Made by a program: the position numbers and the translations under genes. Below are positions 14,635 to 21,184 of a stretch of DNA of 57,784 nt, piece by piece. The first letter of the stretch is position 1. Every line of letters begins with the position of its first letter. Source of the stretch: a virus; IMG/VR virus record IMGVR_UViG_3300044742_000189, positions 1 to 57,784 of that record, one strand, 5' to 3'. The notes under the pieces were generated by a model. The model worked only from the letters and a program-made list of their open reading frames with translations. It did no database searches and had not been told where the DNA came from.

Positions 14635-15252
14635 ATGGAATGGCATGCTCGGTTGCTGCAGCGCATCAAAGACCTAGGCTGGCCCAAAGTGGAACTCGCC
14701 CGGCGAGCCGGCCTAGACAAAGATCGGCTGTATAAGTGGTTGCGGGGCGGGGTCGATCATCCGCGCGGCGATGTTCTTGAGCGGCTGGCGAAAGCGGTCG
14801 GCTGGACGGAACACTTTCTGCTTTACGGCGTAGAACTGGACCAGAGTGATGATCGACTGCCCTTCTATTCGTGGGGGGAATTGAAAATGTTGGATGTTGT
14901 TAGGCGTAACAGCGCCGAGGCGGTTGGCATGCTGAAGCCAAATAATGATGTGGGGCCAGACGCTTTCTATACGACAGCGCCAGACAACAGCAACGCGCCC
15001 GGCATCATGACTGGAGATCGGTTGCTTTGTGATCCGGCCAAGCCGGCCGCGCCCGGCGTCTTCGTTATCGCCAAGGTGGTCGGCCATGCCGACCCCATCC
15101 TCGCCCGCTACAAAGTCAAGAAGACCAAAGGCGGCAAGCCGATAGCGGTCGATCTCGTTCCAGACAATGATAAGTTCGAAACCGTCGAGGTGCGGCGGAT
15201 GGCGGACATGCAAATTCTGGGGCGTGTCGTCTACAGAACGCACCCTATCTAG
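14635..15252 (+). CDS. CI-like phage repressor (HTH + S24/LexA-type domain)
   Basis: 205 aa. The N-terminal helix-turn-helix (WPKVELARRAGLDKDRLYKW, residues ~16-35) is followed by a linker and a C-terminal S24-like part. DNSNAPGIMTGD matches the GDSMxPxIxxGD pattern with Ser in the catalytic place, and a Lys follows in the ARYKVKK segment. This fits a repressor that dimerises and can self-cleave on SOS induction. The start is the ATG before the HTH, as the longer frame crosses the promoter region. It maintains lysogeny by binding the TGGAAnTAAnnTCCA sites. Confidence 0.92.
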   Translation: MEWHARLLQRIKDLGWPKVELARRAGLDKDRLYKWLRGGVDHPRGDVLERLAKAVGWTEHFLLYGVELDQSDDRLPFYSWGELKMLDVVRRNSAEAVGMLKPNNDVGPDAFYTTAPDNSNAPGIMTGDRLLCDPAKPAAPGVFVIAKVVGHADPILARYKVKKTKGGKPIAVDLVPDNDKFETVEVRRMADMQILGRVVYRTHPI

Positions 15253-15259
15253 GGCCGTA

Positions 15260-15271
15260 CCCCCCCCCCCC
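15260..15271 (+). repeat. 12-C homopolymer downstream of the repressor gene
   Basis: A run of twelve C follows the CI-like stop by 7 nt. It lies outside coding sequence. Such runs vary by slippage and are also prone to sequencing error; the exact length should not be trusted. Confidence 0.9.
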
Positions 15272-15301
15272 GCGTGGCCGTTTTGTCACTACAAAAATAA
15301 T

Positions 15302-15356
15302 TGGAACTAATTTCCAGATTGTTGTTGACACGTCTGCGATATGGAATTAAATTCCA
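15302..15356 (+). promoter_or_regulatory. Early plus-strand promoter with two CI-type operators
   Basis: Operators TGGAACTAATTTCCA (15302-15316) and TGGAATTAAATTCCA (15342-15356) start exactly 40 bp apart. Between and under them lie TTGACA (15325-15330) and, after 17 nt, TAAATT (15348-15353). One operator lies upstream of the -35 and the other covers the -10, so bound repressor would block RNA polymerase. This promoter would drive the recombination/integration operon from 15464 on, the counterpart of lambda PL. Confidence 0.85.
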
Positions 15357-15360
15357 GATC

Positions 15361-15437
15361 GTCACTGAGCGCAGACGCCCCGCAACCTCAACACAAAGCG
15401 GCTACGCGCACTCAGGCAGGGCGGCTCGCTCGGTGAC
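15361..15437 (+). promoter_or_regulatory. 5' leader of the early operon with inverted repeat
   Basis: The ~100-nt untranslated leader contains GTCACTGAGCG (15361-15371) and CGCTCGGTGAC (15427-15437), which can pair over 11 bp with one G-T. A structured leader between promoter and first gene may serve antitermination or mRNA stability. No ORF with a good ribosome-binding site is seen inside. Confidence 0.4.
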
Positions 15438-15463
15438 ACTGGTTTCAGCCGGGAGAGATCGCA

Positions 15464-15763
15464 TTGGCAACCAAACCAAAATCCAACGGCGACCGCGCGG
15501 TGCTCGTGACAACCGCGCATCGTGGCGTGTTCTTCGGTTACGCCCGTGAGACGGGCGGCGCCACCATCAAACTGCGCGCCGCCCGCAATTGCCTCTCCTG
15601 GCCGAGCGAGAATAAAGGCTTCATCGGTCTTGCTGCATTGGGTCCGATGAGTGGCGCCCGCGTCGGACCTGCTGCCGACATCGAGGTTCGCGACATCACC
15701 TGCGTGGCCGAATGCACGCCCGCCGCCGTTGAAGCATGGGAGCGCGCACCGTGGACCAAGTAA
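15464..15763 (+). CDS. DUF6948-like small early protein
   Basis: 99 aa from TTG 15464, with GGGAGAG 8 nt upstream. The phrases LVTTAHRGVFFGYA, LRAARNCLSWPSENKGFIGL and VTP/CTPAAVEAWERAPW match a family of small proteins widespread in rhizobial phages and prophages (DUF6948, from memory). Function unknown. It is the first gene of the early operon and overlaps the Gly-repeat gene by 13 nt. Confidence 0.8.
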   Translation: MATKPKSNGDRAVLVTTAHRGVFFGYARETGGATIKLRAARNCLSWPSENKGFIGLAALGPMSGARVGPAADIEVRDITCVAECTPAAVEAWERAPWTK

Positions 15764-16284
15764 CCATTGTGAGGGGCGACGCCCCGAATGGCTATGGCTC
15801 TGGCTATGGCGATGGCGGCTATGGCGATGGCTCTGGCTCTGGCTCTGGCTATGGCTATGGCTCTGGCTATGGCGATGGCTATGGCGATGGCTCTGGCGGC
15901 TATGGCGATGGCTCTGGCTCTGGCTATGGCTATGGCTCGGTCGAGTATTGGGCTGCGTGCGTCGATTACTTGGCGCGCGCGTGGCCTGACGGTCTACGCG
16001 CGCGCCTCACCGATCTGCGCAAGGCCCGGGCAACGATCGCCTTTTGGCGATCGGACGCCAATGGCCGAGCCTGCAACGGCGGCAGCAACGCGCCCGTCAA
16101 ACCCGGCACCGTCGAGACAAGTCCGGGACCGCTCTCGCTCTGCGCCGCGGGTACGCTGCACGCCACGCTGTTGCCGCCGAGGTGGCATGGCGAGCGCTGG
16201 TGGATCGTCGCCCTGATCGGCGAGGTGGTCGGCGACGGCGAGAAGTTTGGCGCGCTCAAGCGCGAGATCATCGGGGAGGTGTGA
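15751..16284 (+). CDS. Early protein with Gly-Tyr/Ser/Asp dipeptide repeat
   Basis: 177 aa from GTG 15751 (GGGAG about 8 nt upstream; an ATG at 15736 is also open). Residues ~14-63 are 50 residues of GY, GS and GD dipeptides. Then comes a folded part: a Trp/Tyr-containing segment (SVEYWAACVDYLARAWPDGL) and a C-terminal RWHGERWWIVALIGEVVGD. The repeat is encoded by GGC-NNT hexamers, and all three plus frames are open across it, so frame choice rests on the flanking sequence. Such a stretch is disordered and sticky, prone to phase separation; family function unknown. Confidence 0.78.
   Translation: MDQVTIVRGDAPNGYGSGYGDGGYGDGSGSGSGYGYGSGYGDGYGDGSGGYGDGSGSGYGYGSVEYWAACVDYLARAWPDGLRARLTDLRKARATIAFWRSDANGRACNGGSNAPVKPGTVETSPGPLSLCAAGTLHATLLPPRWHGERWWIVALIGEVVGDGEKFGALKREIIGEV
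15790..15939 (+). repeat. GGC-NNT hexanucleotide repeat tract
   Basis: 150 bp made of GGCTAT, GGCTCT and GGCGAT units with two extra GGC codons. The period is 6 (and 3), so slippage changes protein length without a frameshift. The tract lies inside the 15751-16284 gene. The mixture of three units in irregular order means long exact repeats are limited. Confidence 0.93.
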
Positions 16285-16520
16285 TGTTCCGCTTCATCAT
16301 CGGCGGCAACCGCCGCAACGGCGAACAGATAGTCGAGGCTGCAACTCAATTCGAGGCGCGCAAACTCGCAATCATCAAAGATTTCCGCGCCGGCTACATG
16401 GATGAGGAGCTTCGCGTTTGCTGGGCCGAGCCATGGACCTGGGATCTGGCCTACGAATACGACCTCCTCCCCTACGAAGAGCACCCGCAATGGGTGGGGG
16501 TCTCGCCATGGATGGCCTGA
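16284..16520 (+). CDS. Small early protein, 78 aa
   Basis: Begins MFRFIIGGNRRNGEQIVEAA and is rich in aromatic and acidic residues (WAEPWTWDLAYEYDLLPYEE). ATG 16284 overlaps the stop of the Gly-repeat gene (TGATG). Unrecognised. Confidence 0.7.
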   Translation: MFRFIIGGNRRNGEQIVEAATQFEARKLAIIKDFRAGYMDEELRVCWAEPWTWDLAYEYDLLPYEEHPQWVGVSPWMA

Positions 16521-16597
16521 TCTTAAACCTCCTGTTTTTCGGACTGGGAACACTGTTCGGTGTCGTCCTTTTTGCCAGCGCGAGGGAGGGGAAATGA
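16508..16597 (+). CDS. 29-aa membrane peptide
   Basis: MDGLILNLLFFGLGTLFGVV and a short basic tail form one transmembrane helix. It overlaps the end of the previous gene by 13 nt and is followed at once by the next gene. Similar micro-proteins occur elsewhere in this genome. Confidence 0.55.
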   Translation: MDGLILNLLFFGLGTLFGVVLFASAREGK

Positions 16598-16598
16598 G

Positions 16599-16817
16599 AT
16601 GCTAGCCGAGCGGGCCCACAACATCCGCACGCTCGGCTGGCGCATGTGGCTTCGCTGCGAGGTCAGGAATATCGCGTTACGGTTTCAGCTTACCAGCAAC
16701 CAGATGGTTTTACCCGGTCTCGGGTCCGCCACGGGCGGCGGACGGTGTGGGCGCGAGATCGGTTTAGCGGGGGGTGGGGGTGAGTCAGATTCAGCGGTCT
16801 CGGCTCACCCCCATTAA
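16599..16817 (+). CDS. Small protein, 72 aa
   Basis: From ATG 16599, preceded by GAGGGG. The first half is basic and helical (RAHNIRTLGWRMWLRCEVRN); the second is Gly-rich. Unrecognised; the Gly-rich end may be low-complexity readthrough, so confidence is moderate. Confidence 0.5.
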   Translation: MLAERAHNIRTLGWRMWLRCEVRNIALRFQLTSNQMVLPGLGSATGGGRCGREIGLAGGGGESDSAVSAHPH

Positions 16818-16841
16818 CGCAGACGACAGGAGAAGGTTCCA

Positions 16842-17108
16842 ATGAAGTTTCTCATCGAGTGGGGCATGCACGGCTATGTCCAGTTCGCGGACGTGGTCGA
16901 GGCGGAAACCCTCCAGCAAGCGATCCGCATGGCCGACGAACAAGCCGAAGATCTGTGGGAGTCAAACAAGATCGCCACGGCGCGACCATTCAGGGACAAG
17001 CAAGAAGATGGACAGCCTACAGACAACGCTCTTCCAGGTAACGACGCTGTGCTTAGTGTGCGTATTGTTGGGTGTGGTTCTGGCAATGGTGGCTCGGTGA
17101 CGCCATGA
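16842..17108 (+). CDS. Hypothetical protein, 88 aa
   Basis: Begins MKFLIEWGMHGYVQFADVVE, a beta-alpha start, then a helix (TLQQAIRMADEQAEDLWESN). It is preceded by a good ribosome-binding site (AGGAGAAGG). Its C-terminal third is overlapped in another frame by a 30-aa membrane ORF. Unrecognised. Confidence 0.75.
   Translation: MKFLIEWGMHGYVQFADVVEAETLQQAIRMADEQAEDLWESNKIATARPFRDKQEDGQPTDNALPGNDAVLSVRIVGCGSGNGGSVTP
17008..17100 (+). CDS. 30-aa membrane peptide nested in the preceding gene
   Basis: MDSLQTTLFQVTTLCLVCVL continues as one hydrophobic helix and ends VAR. It lies wholly inside 16842-17108 in the +1 frame, and its stop abuts the start of the next gene. The codons give a clean transmembrane segment, but the overlap leaves doubt. 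Confidence 0.45.
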   Translation: MDSLQTTLFQVTTLCLVCVLLGVVLAMVAR

Positions 17109-17353
17109 GCAACGTAAGCCAGCTCGCTGACCATCCGAAACGGAAGGACCTGACGGAGAAGATGCGAAAGCTGCGCGACGGCTTATGCGCCGGGCTAACA
17201 GCAGATCAAATCATCCAGCAGGAAGTGGACCGAGAGGCGCACATCATCGCCGCCGCCATGGATCGGATCGCTGGTTACACATTATCCAAGTCGGCGATGG
17301 TCGACGTCGTTGAGAAGCTGTTGCAAGCGAAGGTCGGAGGAGCGGTGAGATGA
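17105..17353 (+). CDS. Hypothetical helical protein, 82 aa
   Basis: MSNVSQLADHPKRKDLTEKM, then helices. Start ATG 17105 overlaps the stop of the previous gene, and its own stop overlaps the Gp157-like ATG (ATGA). Unrecognised; part of the recombination cluster. Confidence 0.72.
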   Translation: MSNVSQLADHPKRKDLTEKMRKLRDGLCAGLTADQIIQQEVDREAHIIAAAMDRIAGYTLSKSAMVDVVEKLLQAKVGGAVR

Positions 17354-17859
17354 GTAACGCGGCGCACCAACTCCAGCGCGAGACAGAGGCGGCGCGGGTT
17401 CTGCGCGCCCAGATTTCTGCGCTTGATGGGGTGGATGAGGACACCATCCGCGACACCATCGAAGGCGAAACCAAGCTTGATTCGCTGATCGCCCAGGTGG
17501 TCGAGGATATCGCCATAGACAGCGCCAGCATCGACGGCATCAAGGCGCACATCGAAACCATGCGCGGCCGCAAGGAGCGGCTAGAGGCGCGGATTGAAAG
17601 CCGGCGCACGGCTGTTTTGATGGCCATGACCATGGGCGAGATCAAGAAGCTGGAGCTTCCTGTTGCCACGCTCAGCCGCAAGCCGGTGCCTCCGAAAGTC
17701 CAAGTTGTAGACGAGGCGCAAATTCCGTCCGCCTTCTGGAGGCGATCGGACCCAACCCTAGACAAGCGCGCATTACTCGACGCGCTCAAAGGCGAGCAAG
17801 TCATTCCTGGAGCCAGCCTATCAAACGGCGGCGAAACCCTTAGTCTGCGTTGGAGCTAA
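17350..17859 (+). CDS. Siphovirus Gp157-family protein
   Basis: 169 aa. A long coiled N-terminal half (TEAARVLRAQISALDGVDED ... MRGRKERLEARIESRR) is followed by TLSRKPVPPKVQVVDEAQIP and WRRSDPTLDKRALLDALK. This is the arrangement of the Gp157 family found beside single-strand annealing recombinases in many temperate phages. Precise role unknown; probably assists DNA recombination. Directly upstream of bet/recT. Confidence 0.85.
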   Translation: MSNAAHQLQRETEAARVLRAQISALDGVDEDTIRDTIEGETKLDSLIAQVVEDIAIDSASIDGIKAHIETMRGRKERLEARIESRRTAVLMAMTMGEIKKLELPVATLSRKPVPPKVQVVDEAQIPSAFWRRSDPTLDKRALLDALKGEQVIPGASLSNGGETLSLRWS

Positions 17860-17863
17860 CACC

Positions 17864-18805
17864 ATGAATGCTACCGCCCAATGGTATGACAGCGAGAAGC
17901 AAGTAGCGCTCGTCAAGAAGACCGTTGCCAAGGATTGCGACCGCGACAGTCAGGGCCGCGACCTGCATCTAGGCGAGTTCGATTGGTTTTGCTCGATCTG
18001 CAAAAAGCTCAACCTCGACCCGCTGCGCAGGCAAATTTACGCCTTCGTCTTCAATAAAGACGACCCAAGCAAGCGCCAGCTGGTGTTTGTCATCGGGATC
18101 GGCGGTTATCGCGCCATAGCCGCACGAACGGGAGACTACCGCCCAGGCAGCAGCGAGATCGTCATAGACGAAAGACTGAAAGACCCAGCCACCAACCCCA
18201 TAGGTATCTCGCACGCCAAAGTGAGCGTTTTCCGGCATTCGCATGGCGAGTGGCACGAATTCTCTGACGTTGCCTATTGGGAAGAATTCGCGCCGCTAAA
18301 GGAGATTTGGGTAGACAACAAGCGCACCGGCAAGTTCCAGCTCGACCCCAAAAAAGATGGCTGGCGCAAGATGGGCCGGCTCATGATCGAGAAATGTGCC
18401 GAGGCAAAGACGCTGCGGCGAGGCTGGCCCGAGAACCTATCCGGCACCTATGGCGAGGAGGAACTGGACCGCCACAAGACGATCGAATTGACCGCAACGG
18501 AAATGGCGGCATCCGCAGAGCAAGCCGAGCGGCTGGCCAAACTCGGCGGCCCCAATCAGATCGCGGTGCAGTGGGAGCCGAACAAGCCGCTGGAGCGCGT
18601 CCAGGCAGGCAAATTTCACGACGCCGTTATGGAGTTCATCGGGAAGCACAAGGACCAGCCATCGGTTGTGATGATCTGGCGAAACATGAACACCATAGCT
18701 CTGCAGGACTACTGGGCACACGATAAAGACGCCGCGCTAAGCCTCAAGGTGGAGCTTGAGAAGGTAAACGCATCCATCGTGAATGTGTCCGAAGCAGCGG
18801 AGTGA
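17864..18805 (+). CDS. bet: Bet/RecT-family single-strand annealing protein
   Basis: 313 aa. LNLDPLRRQIYAFVF and LVFVIGIGGYRAIAARTGDY are hallmark stretches of the lambda Bet/RecT superfamily. The core spans residues ~30-195, and the C-terminus is helical. It anneals complementary single strands in phage recombination and repair. No exonuclease partner was recognised in the operon; the Gp157-like neighbour and the DUF1367-like gene fill that space. Start ATG 17864 lies 4 nt after the preceding stop. Confidence 0.93.
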   Translation: MNATAQWYDSEKQVALVKKTVAKDCDRDSQGRDLHLGEFDWFCSICKKLNLDPLRRQIYAFVFNKDDPSKRQLVFVIGIGGYRAIAARTGDYRPGSSEIVIDERLKDPATNPIGISHAKVSVFRHSHGEWHEFSDVAYWEEFAPLKEIWVDNKRTGKFQLDPKKDGWRKMGRLMIEKCAEAKTLRRGWPENLSGTYGEEELDRHKTIELTATEMAASAEQAERLAKLGGPNQIAVQWEPNKPLERVQAGKFHDAVMEFIGKHKDQPSVVMIWRNMNTIALQDYWAHDKDAALSLKVELEKVNASIVNVSEAAE

Positions 18806-18808
18806 TCC

Positions 18809-19036
18809 ATGCTCTCCCTAGACACCATCAAAGCCATAGAGGCGGAGAAGAAGAGAAACCAGCGCTTGGCCGAGATCCAGCGCAAGCAACGGGCCTACCA
18901 GATCAGGCTGCTAGTTAGGGAGGGATACGGCGTCGATGATCTTATGCACGACCCGAAGGAAGGACCATCTAAGCCGTGGAAGTTGGGGTTGTCCCGCGAG
19001 GCGGCGCGGGCGGCTGTGTTCGGGGGGGGAAAGTGA
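18809..19036 (+). CDS. Hypothetical basic protein, 75 aa
   Basis: Starts with a Lys/Arg/Glu-rich helix (IKAIEAEKKRNQRLAEIQRK) and then a globular part (LLVREGYGVDDLMHDPKEGP). Its stop overlaps the GTG of the next gene. Unrecognised. Confidence 0.75.
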   Translation: MLSLDTIKAIEAEKKRNQRLAEIQRKQRAYQIRLLVREGYGVDDLMHDPKEGPSKPWKLGLSREAARAAVFGGGK

Positions 19037-19500
19037 CCGTCACTCATTGCCCCGAGTGCGGCTTCATCTTTGGTGGAGGGCGAAGCCTGCCGGATCTGCG
19101 GCGCTTCTTTGCCCTTCTCCGCGCCGCCCACATGCACTGGCCAGAAGATCACCCACTTATATCCAGTAACGAGGAGCAATTCCGTGCGCGTTTACTACTC
19201 GAGGCGGGACACGCCCATGTGGCAAAAGCTGAGATACCTGCGGGCTATGCGGAAAGCGAAGCGGACCGCAATTACTTCCGGGCAGCTGTCGACGGAGCTT
19301 TTAGAAGCGCTGACGGCAAGGCTCTATATCGTGAGCTGCGAGTGCGAGATGCTTCGCTGGAGATTATCACACCTAGAAGCATATCGTTCCGAGCAAGTCA
19401 GCAAAGGGAGTTCAACGCCGTTCGCGACTCCGTCGAGTCGATTATTGAACTAGCAACAGGGGTTCCCGTCGAGCAACTATTACGGGAGAAAGCAGCATGA
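19033..19500 (+). CDS. DUF1367-like protein with N-terminal zinc knuckle
   Basis: 155 aa from GTG 19033 (GTGA overlap). CPECGF is followed by SLPDLRRFFALLRAAHMHWP, LLLEAGHAHVAKAE, and a C-terminal ISFRASQQREFNAVRDSVES. The order matches a phage protein family usually listed as DUF1367, found next to recombination genes (NinB-like context). Function not established. The CxxC near the start could bind zinc with later Cys or His. Confidence 0.75.
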   Translation: MTVTHCPECGFIFGGGRSLPDLRRFFALLRAAHMHWPEDHPLISSNEEQFRARLLLEAGHAHVAKAEIPAGYAESEADRNYFRAAVDGAFRSADGKALYRELRVRDASLEIITPRSISFRASQQREFNAVRDSVESIIELATGVPVEQLLREKAA

Positions 19501-19709
19501 TCGAGCGCACAGCCAGAGAGAGCATGCCTGATCGCGAGCGCGAGAAACAAGATCGCAGGCTCATCAGCGTCATCAAGTCCGGCATGCATTACAGCAAGAT
19601 CTTAGCCACCTACCGCGTGACGGAAAGTCGGCTCAATAATCTTGCCAAGGCTCATGGGCTTACGATCGTGAAGTTAGGGAACAACAAGGGCGTGTGGGGG
19701 AAACCGTGA
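19497..19709 (+). CDS. Small HTH-like protein, first of a tandem pair
   Basis: 70 aa. The helix-turn-helix-like core SGMHYSKILATYRVTESRLN continues into NLAKAHGLTIVKLGNNKG. The next gene encodes a related sequence in the same arrangement, so the pair arose by duplication. ATGA overlap upstream. Probably DNA-binding. Confidence 0.7.
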   Translation: MIERTARESMPDREREKQDRRLISVIKSGMHYSKILATYRVTESRLNNLAKAHGLTIVKLGNNKGVWGKP

Positions 19710-19939
19710 CAAGGACAGGACTATTATTCGCCGCCTCGAAGGGTACGCCGCGGACGGTCGAATCCATCCGCGCCCAAGCCCGGATGGAACACCGCGTCGT
19801 CGCGGCCCTGGAAAACCTTTGGACTTTATCCAGGATCATGGCTGTCTATAGGGTCAGCCCTGACTATGTCCGAGGCATAGCCGCCAAACACCATTTGACC
19901 GTCGAGAGGCCGTCAGACAATTGGGTGGGGCGGGAATGA
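19706..19939 (+). CDS. Small HTH-like protein, second of a tandem pair
   Basis: 77 aa from GTG 19706 (GTGA overlap). Core ENLWTLSRIMAVYRVSPDYV, then GIAAKHHLTVERPSDNWVG, parallel to the preceding gene (I-L/M-A-x-Y-R-V, A-K-x-H-x-L-T). The two could form a heterodimer. Unrecognised family. Confidence 0.7.
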   Translation: MTRTGLLFAASKGTPRTVESIRAQARMEHRVVAALENLWTLSRIMAVYRVSPDYVRGIAAKHHLTVERPSDNWVGRE

Positions 19940-20340
19940 GCAGGGCGCGCATTCCATTCAAGACCAAGTTGGCGTCCGCGCTTCGAACGATGCTCGTCGA
20001 GGAAGACGGCAAGCTGGTGCCGTTCATTGACTACGAAACGGCAAAGCAAATGACCGAGGACCAGGTCATCAGCCTATTTCACTTTGACCACGATCCAAAA
20101 CCGAAGGCATTCGGCGGTTCAGACGAGCATCACAATCTAGTGCCGCGGCCGATTCTAGCGCACCGGATCAAGACGGCAAAAGTCGATCGGCCGCGAATCG
20201 CAAAGGCTGATCGCCTGTCCTCCAAACAAGAGGAATTCCGGCGTGTGTTGTTGGCGAAGGCCGGGCAAGGCGATGCTCAGCCGCAGCCGTGGCGTTCGCG
20301 CTTCAAGAAAAAGATAAACGGTCGAGCTGTCCTGAGATGA
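19936..20340 (+). CDS. HNH-type nuclease-like protein
   Basis: 134 aa from ATG 19936. LFHFDHDPKPKAFGGSDEHH, NLVPRPILAHRIKTAKVDR and RIAKADRL match the rhizobial phage HNH family that lacks zinc-knuckle cysteines (D-H, N-L, H...K). It could act in DNA processing or recombination in this operon. Its basic tail (SRFKKKINGR) is typical of a DNA binder. Confidence 0.78.
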   Translation: MSRARIPFKTKLASALRTMLVEEDGKLVPFIDYETAKQMTEDQVISLFHFDHDPKPKAFGGSDEHHNLVPRPILAHRIKTAKVDRPRIAKADRLSSKQEEFRRVLLAKAGQGDAQPQPWRSRFKKKINGRAVLR

Positions 20341-20483
20341 CTCCCGCCCTCACCATCATCGGCATCGCCCTATGGGGACAGCTCATATGCGGGCTTGTGG
20401 GGTTCGTGATCGGGCGCATCACGGCGAAGCGCGGGCCGTGTCGAATCGTTGAGGTCTACGAAGGCGAGGGGGTCCCATTCTGA
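20337..20483 (+). CDS. Membrane protein, 48 aa
   Basis: One transmembrane helix (IIGIALWGQLICGLVGFVIG) and a polar tail. Start ATG 20337 overlaps the HNH stop (ATGA), and its stop overlaps the next ATG (TGATG). Confidence 0.65.
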   Translation: MTPALTIIGIALWGQLICGLVGFVIGRITAKRGPCRIVEVYEGEGVPF

Positions 20484-20656
20484 TGGGTGAGGTCGGACAC
20501 ATCGATTGGACGTGCGAGCACTGCCAGGCTCGACGCTTCACATGCTGCTATTGCGGCCACGAGGTGATTACAGATCACGATCCCGAAAGCGAGATGTGCG
20601 AGAGCTGCTTCCGGAAGCCACCGCCAGAATTGCCGAAACCAGAGACGAAGCCATGA
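20483..20656 (+). CDS. Small zinc-ribbon protein, 57 aa
   Basis: Three CxxC pairs: CEHC, CCYCGH and CESC, spread over MGEVGHIDWTCEHCQARR to CFRKPPPELPKP. Likely binds one or two zinc ions; may contact nucleic acid or protein. It is coupled to both neighbours by overlaps. Function unknown. Confidence 0.68.
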   Translation: MGEVGHIDWTCEHCQARRFTCCYCGHEVITDHDPESEMCESCFRKPPPELPKPETKP

Positions 20657-20838
20657 GCGTCAACCGCTGGCCATGGGTGGATTACCTCAACGAGGAAGAG
20701 ATCAACGATCTCCGCGCCACCGAGGCACATCTGCGGTGGGCGAGGCTACAGGCCGACGCAGCGCAGACGAGAAGGACAAGACTCGTCAATCTTGGAACGC
20801 AAAGAGCCAAGGCAGCAGCGGGGAAGACCGATGTCTGA
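20653..20838 (+). CDS. Small protein upstream of xis-like, 61 aa
   Basis: MSVNRWPWVDYLNEEEINDL followed by a basic helix (TRRTRLVNLGTQRAKAAAGK). ATG 20653 overlaps the stop of the zinc-ribbon gene. Unrecognised. Confidence 0.68.
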   Translation: MSVNRWPWVDYLNEEEINDLRATEAHLRWARLQADAAQTRRTRLVNLGTQRAKAAAGKTDV

Positions 20839-21184
20839 GGCCGCCGCCAAGTACCTCACCGTGCAGGATTGTCTTGCCCGCTTACCAATCCGAATGAGTG
20901 AGCGAACGTTTCGCGATAAGGTGCGCAAGAACGGTTGCTGTCACGAGCACCGCAAGCAGATATTCTTGTCAGAGGAGCAATTCGCTACGTTCCTGGAGAC
21001 CTTGACCCCATGCGCAACATCCGCTCGACGCTCGCGCCGTACTGGCACAAAGGGCGCCGGAAATGGTATCCCCGCGGCACGTATCCGGTCAAAGACGAGA
21101 CCGGCCACATTGTTCGAAAACGAGGTTTCGTCGGCGCGGGCTCAGATTCGAAGGCTGTGTGCCAAGTCGACTGTGACCGCCTAA
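20831..21184 (+). CDS. Excisionase-like HTH protein
   Basis: 117 aa. The N-terminal ~60 residues (KYLTVQDCLARLPIRMSERT, FRDKVRKNGCCHEHRKQIFL) form a winged HTH as in Xis/AlpA proteins. The last ~58 residues overlap the integrase gene by 175 nt in another frame and are low-complexity. It lies directly before int, as expected for a directionality factor. The long overlap could mean the stop is later than in relatives. Confidence 0.68.
   Translation: MSEAAAKYLTVQDCLARLPIRMSERTFRDKVRKNGCCHEHRKQIFLSEEQFATFLETLTPCATSARRSRRTGTKGAGNGIPAARIRSKTRPATLFENEVSSARAQIRRLCAKSTVTA

Noticed and set aside
15301-15549. 82-aa plus ORF starting in the early promoter
   Set aside because: Its start lies in the operators upstream of the expected transcript, and it overlaps the better-supported DUF6948-like gene.
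15790-15939. CRISPR-like array
   Set aside because: Units are 6 bp without spacers and lie inside a coding gene; no cas genes anywhere in the window.
15788-16216. Ala/Met-repeat frame (MAMALA...) over the hexamer tract, and a Trp/Leu-repeat frame
   Set aside because: All three frames stay open across a 6-bp repeat. Only the Gly-Tyr frame has a ribosome-binding site, a sensible upstream overlap and a folded C-terminal part that ends in TGATG with the next gene.
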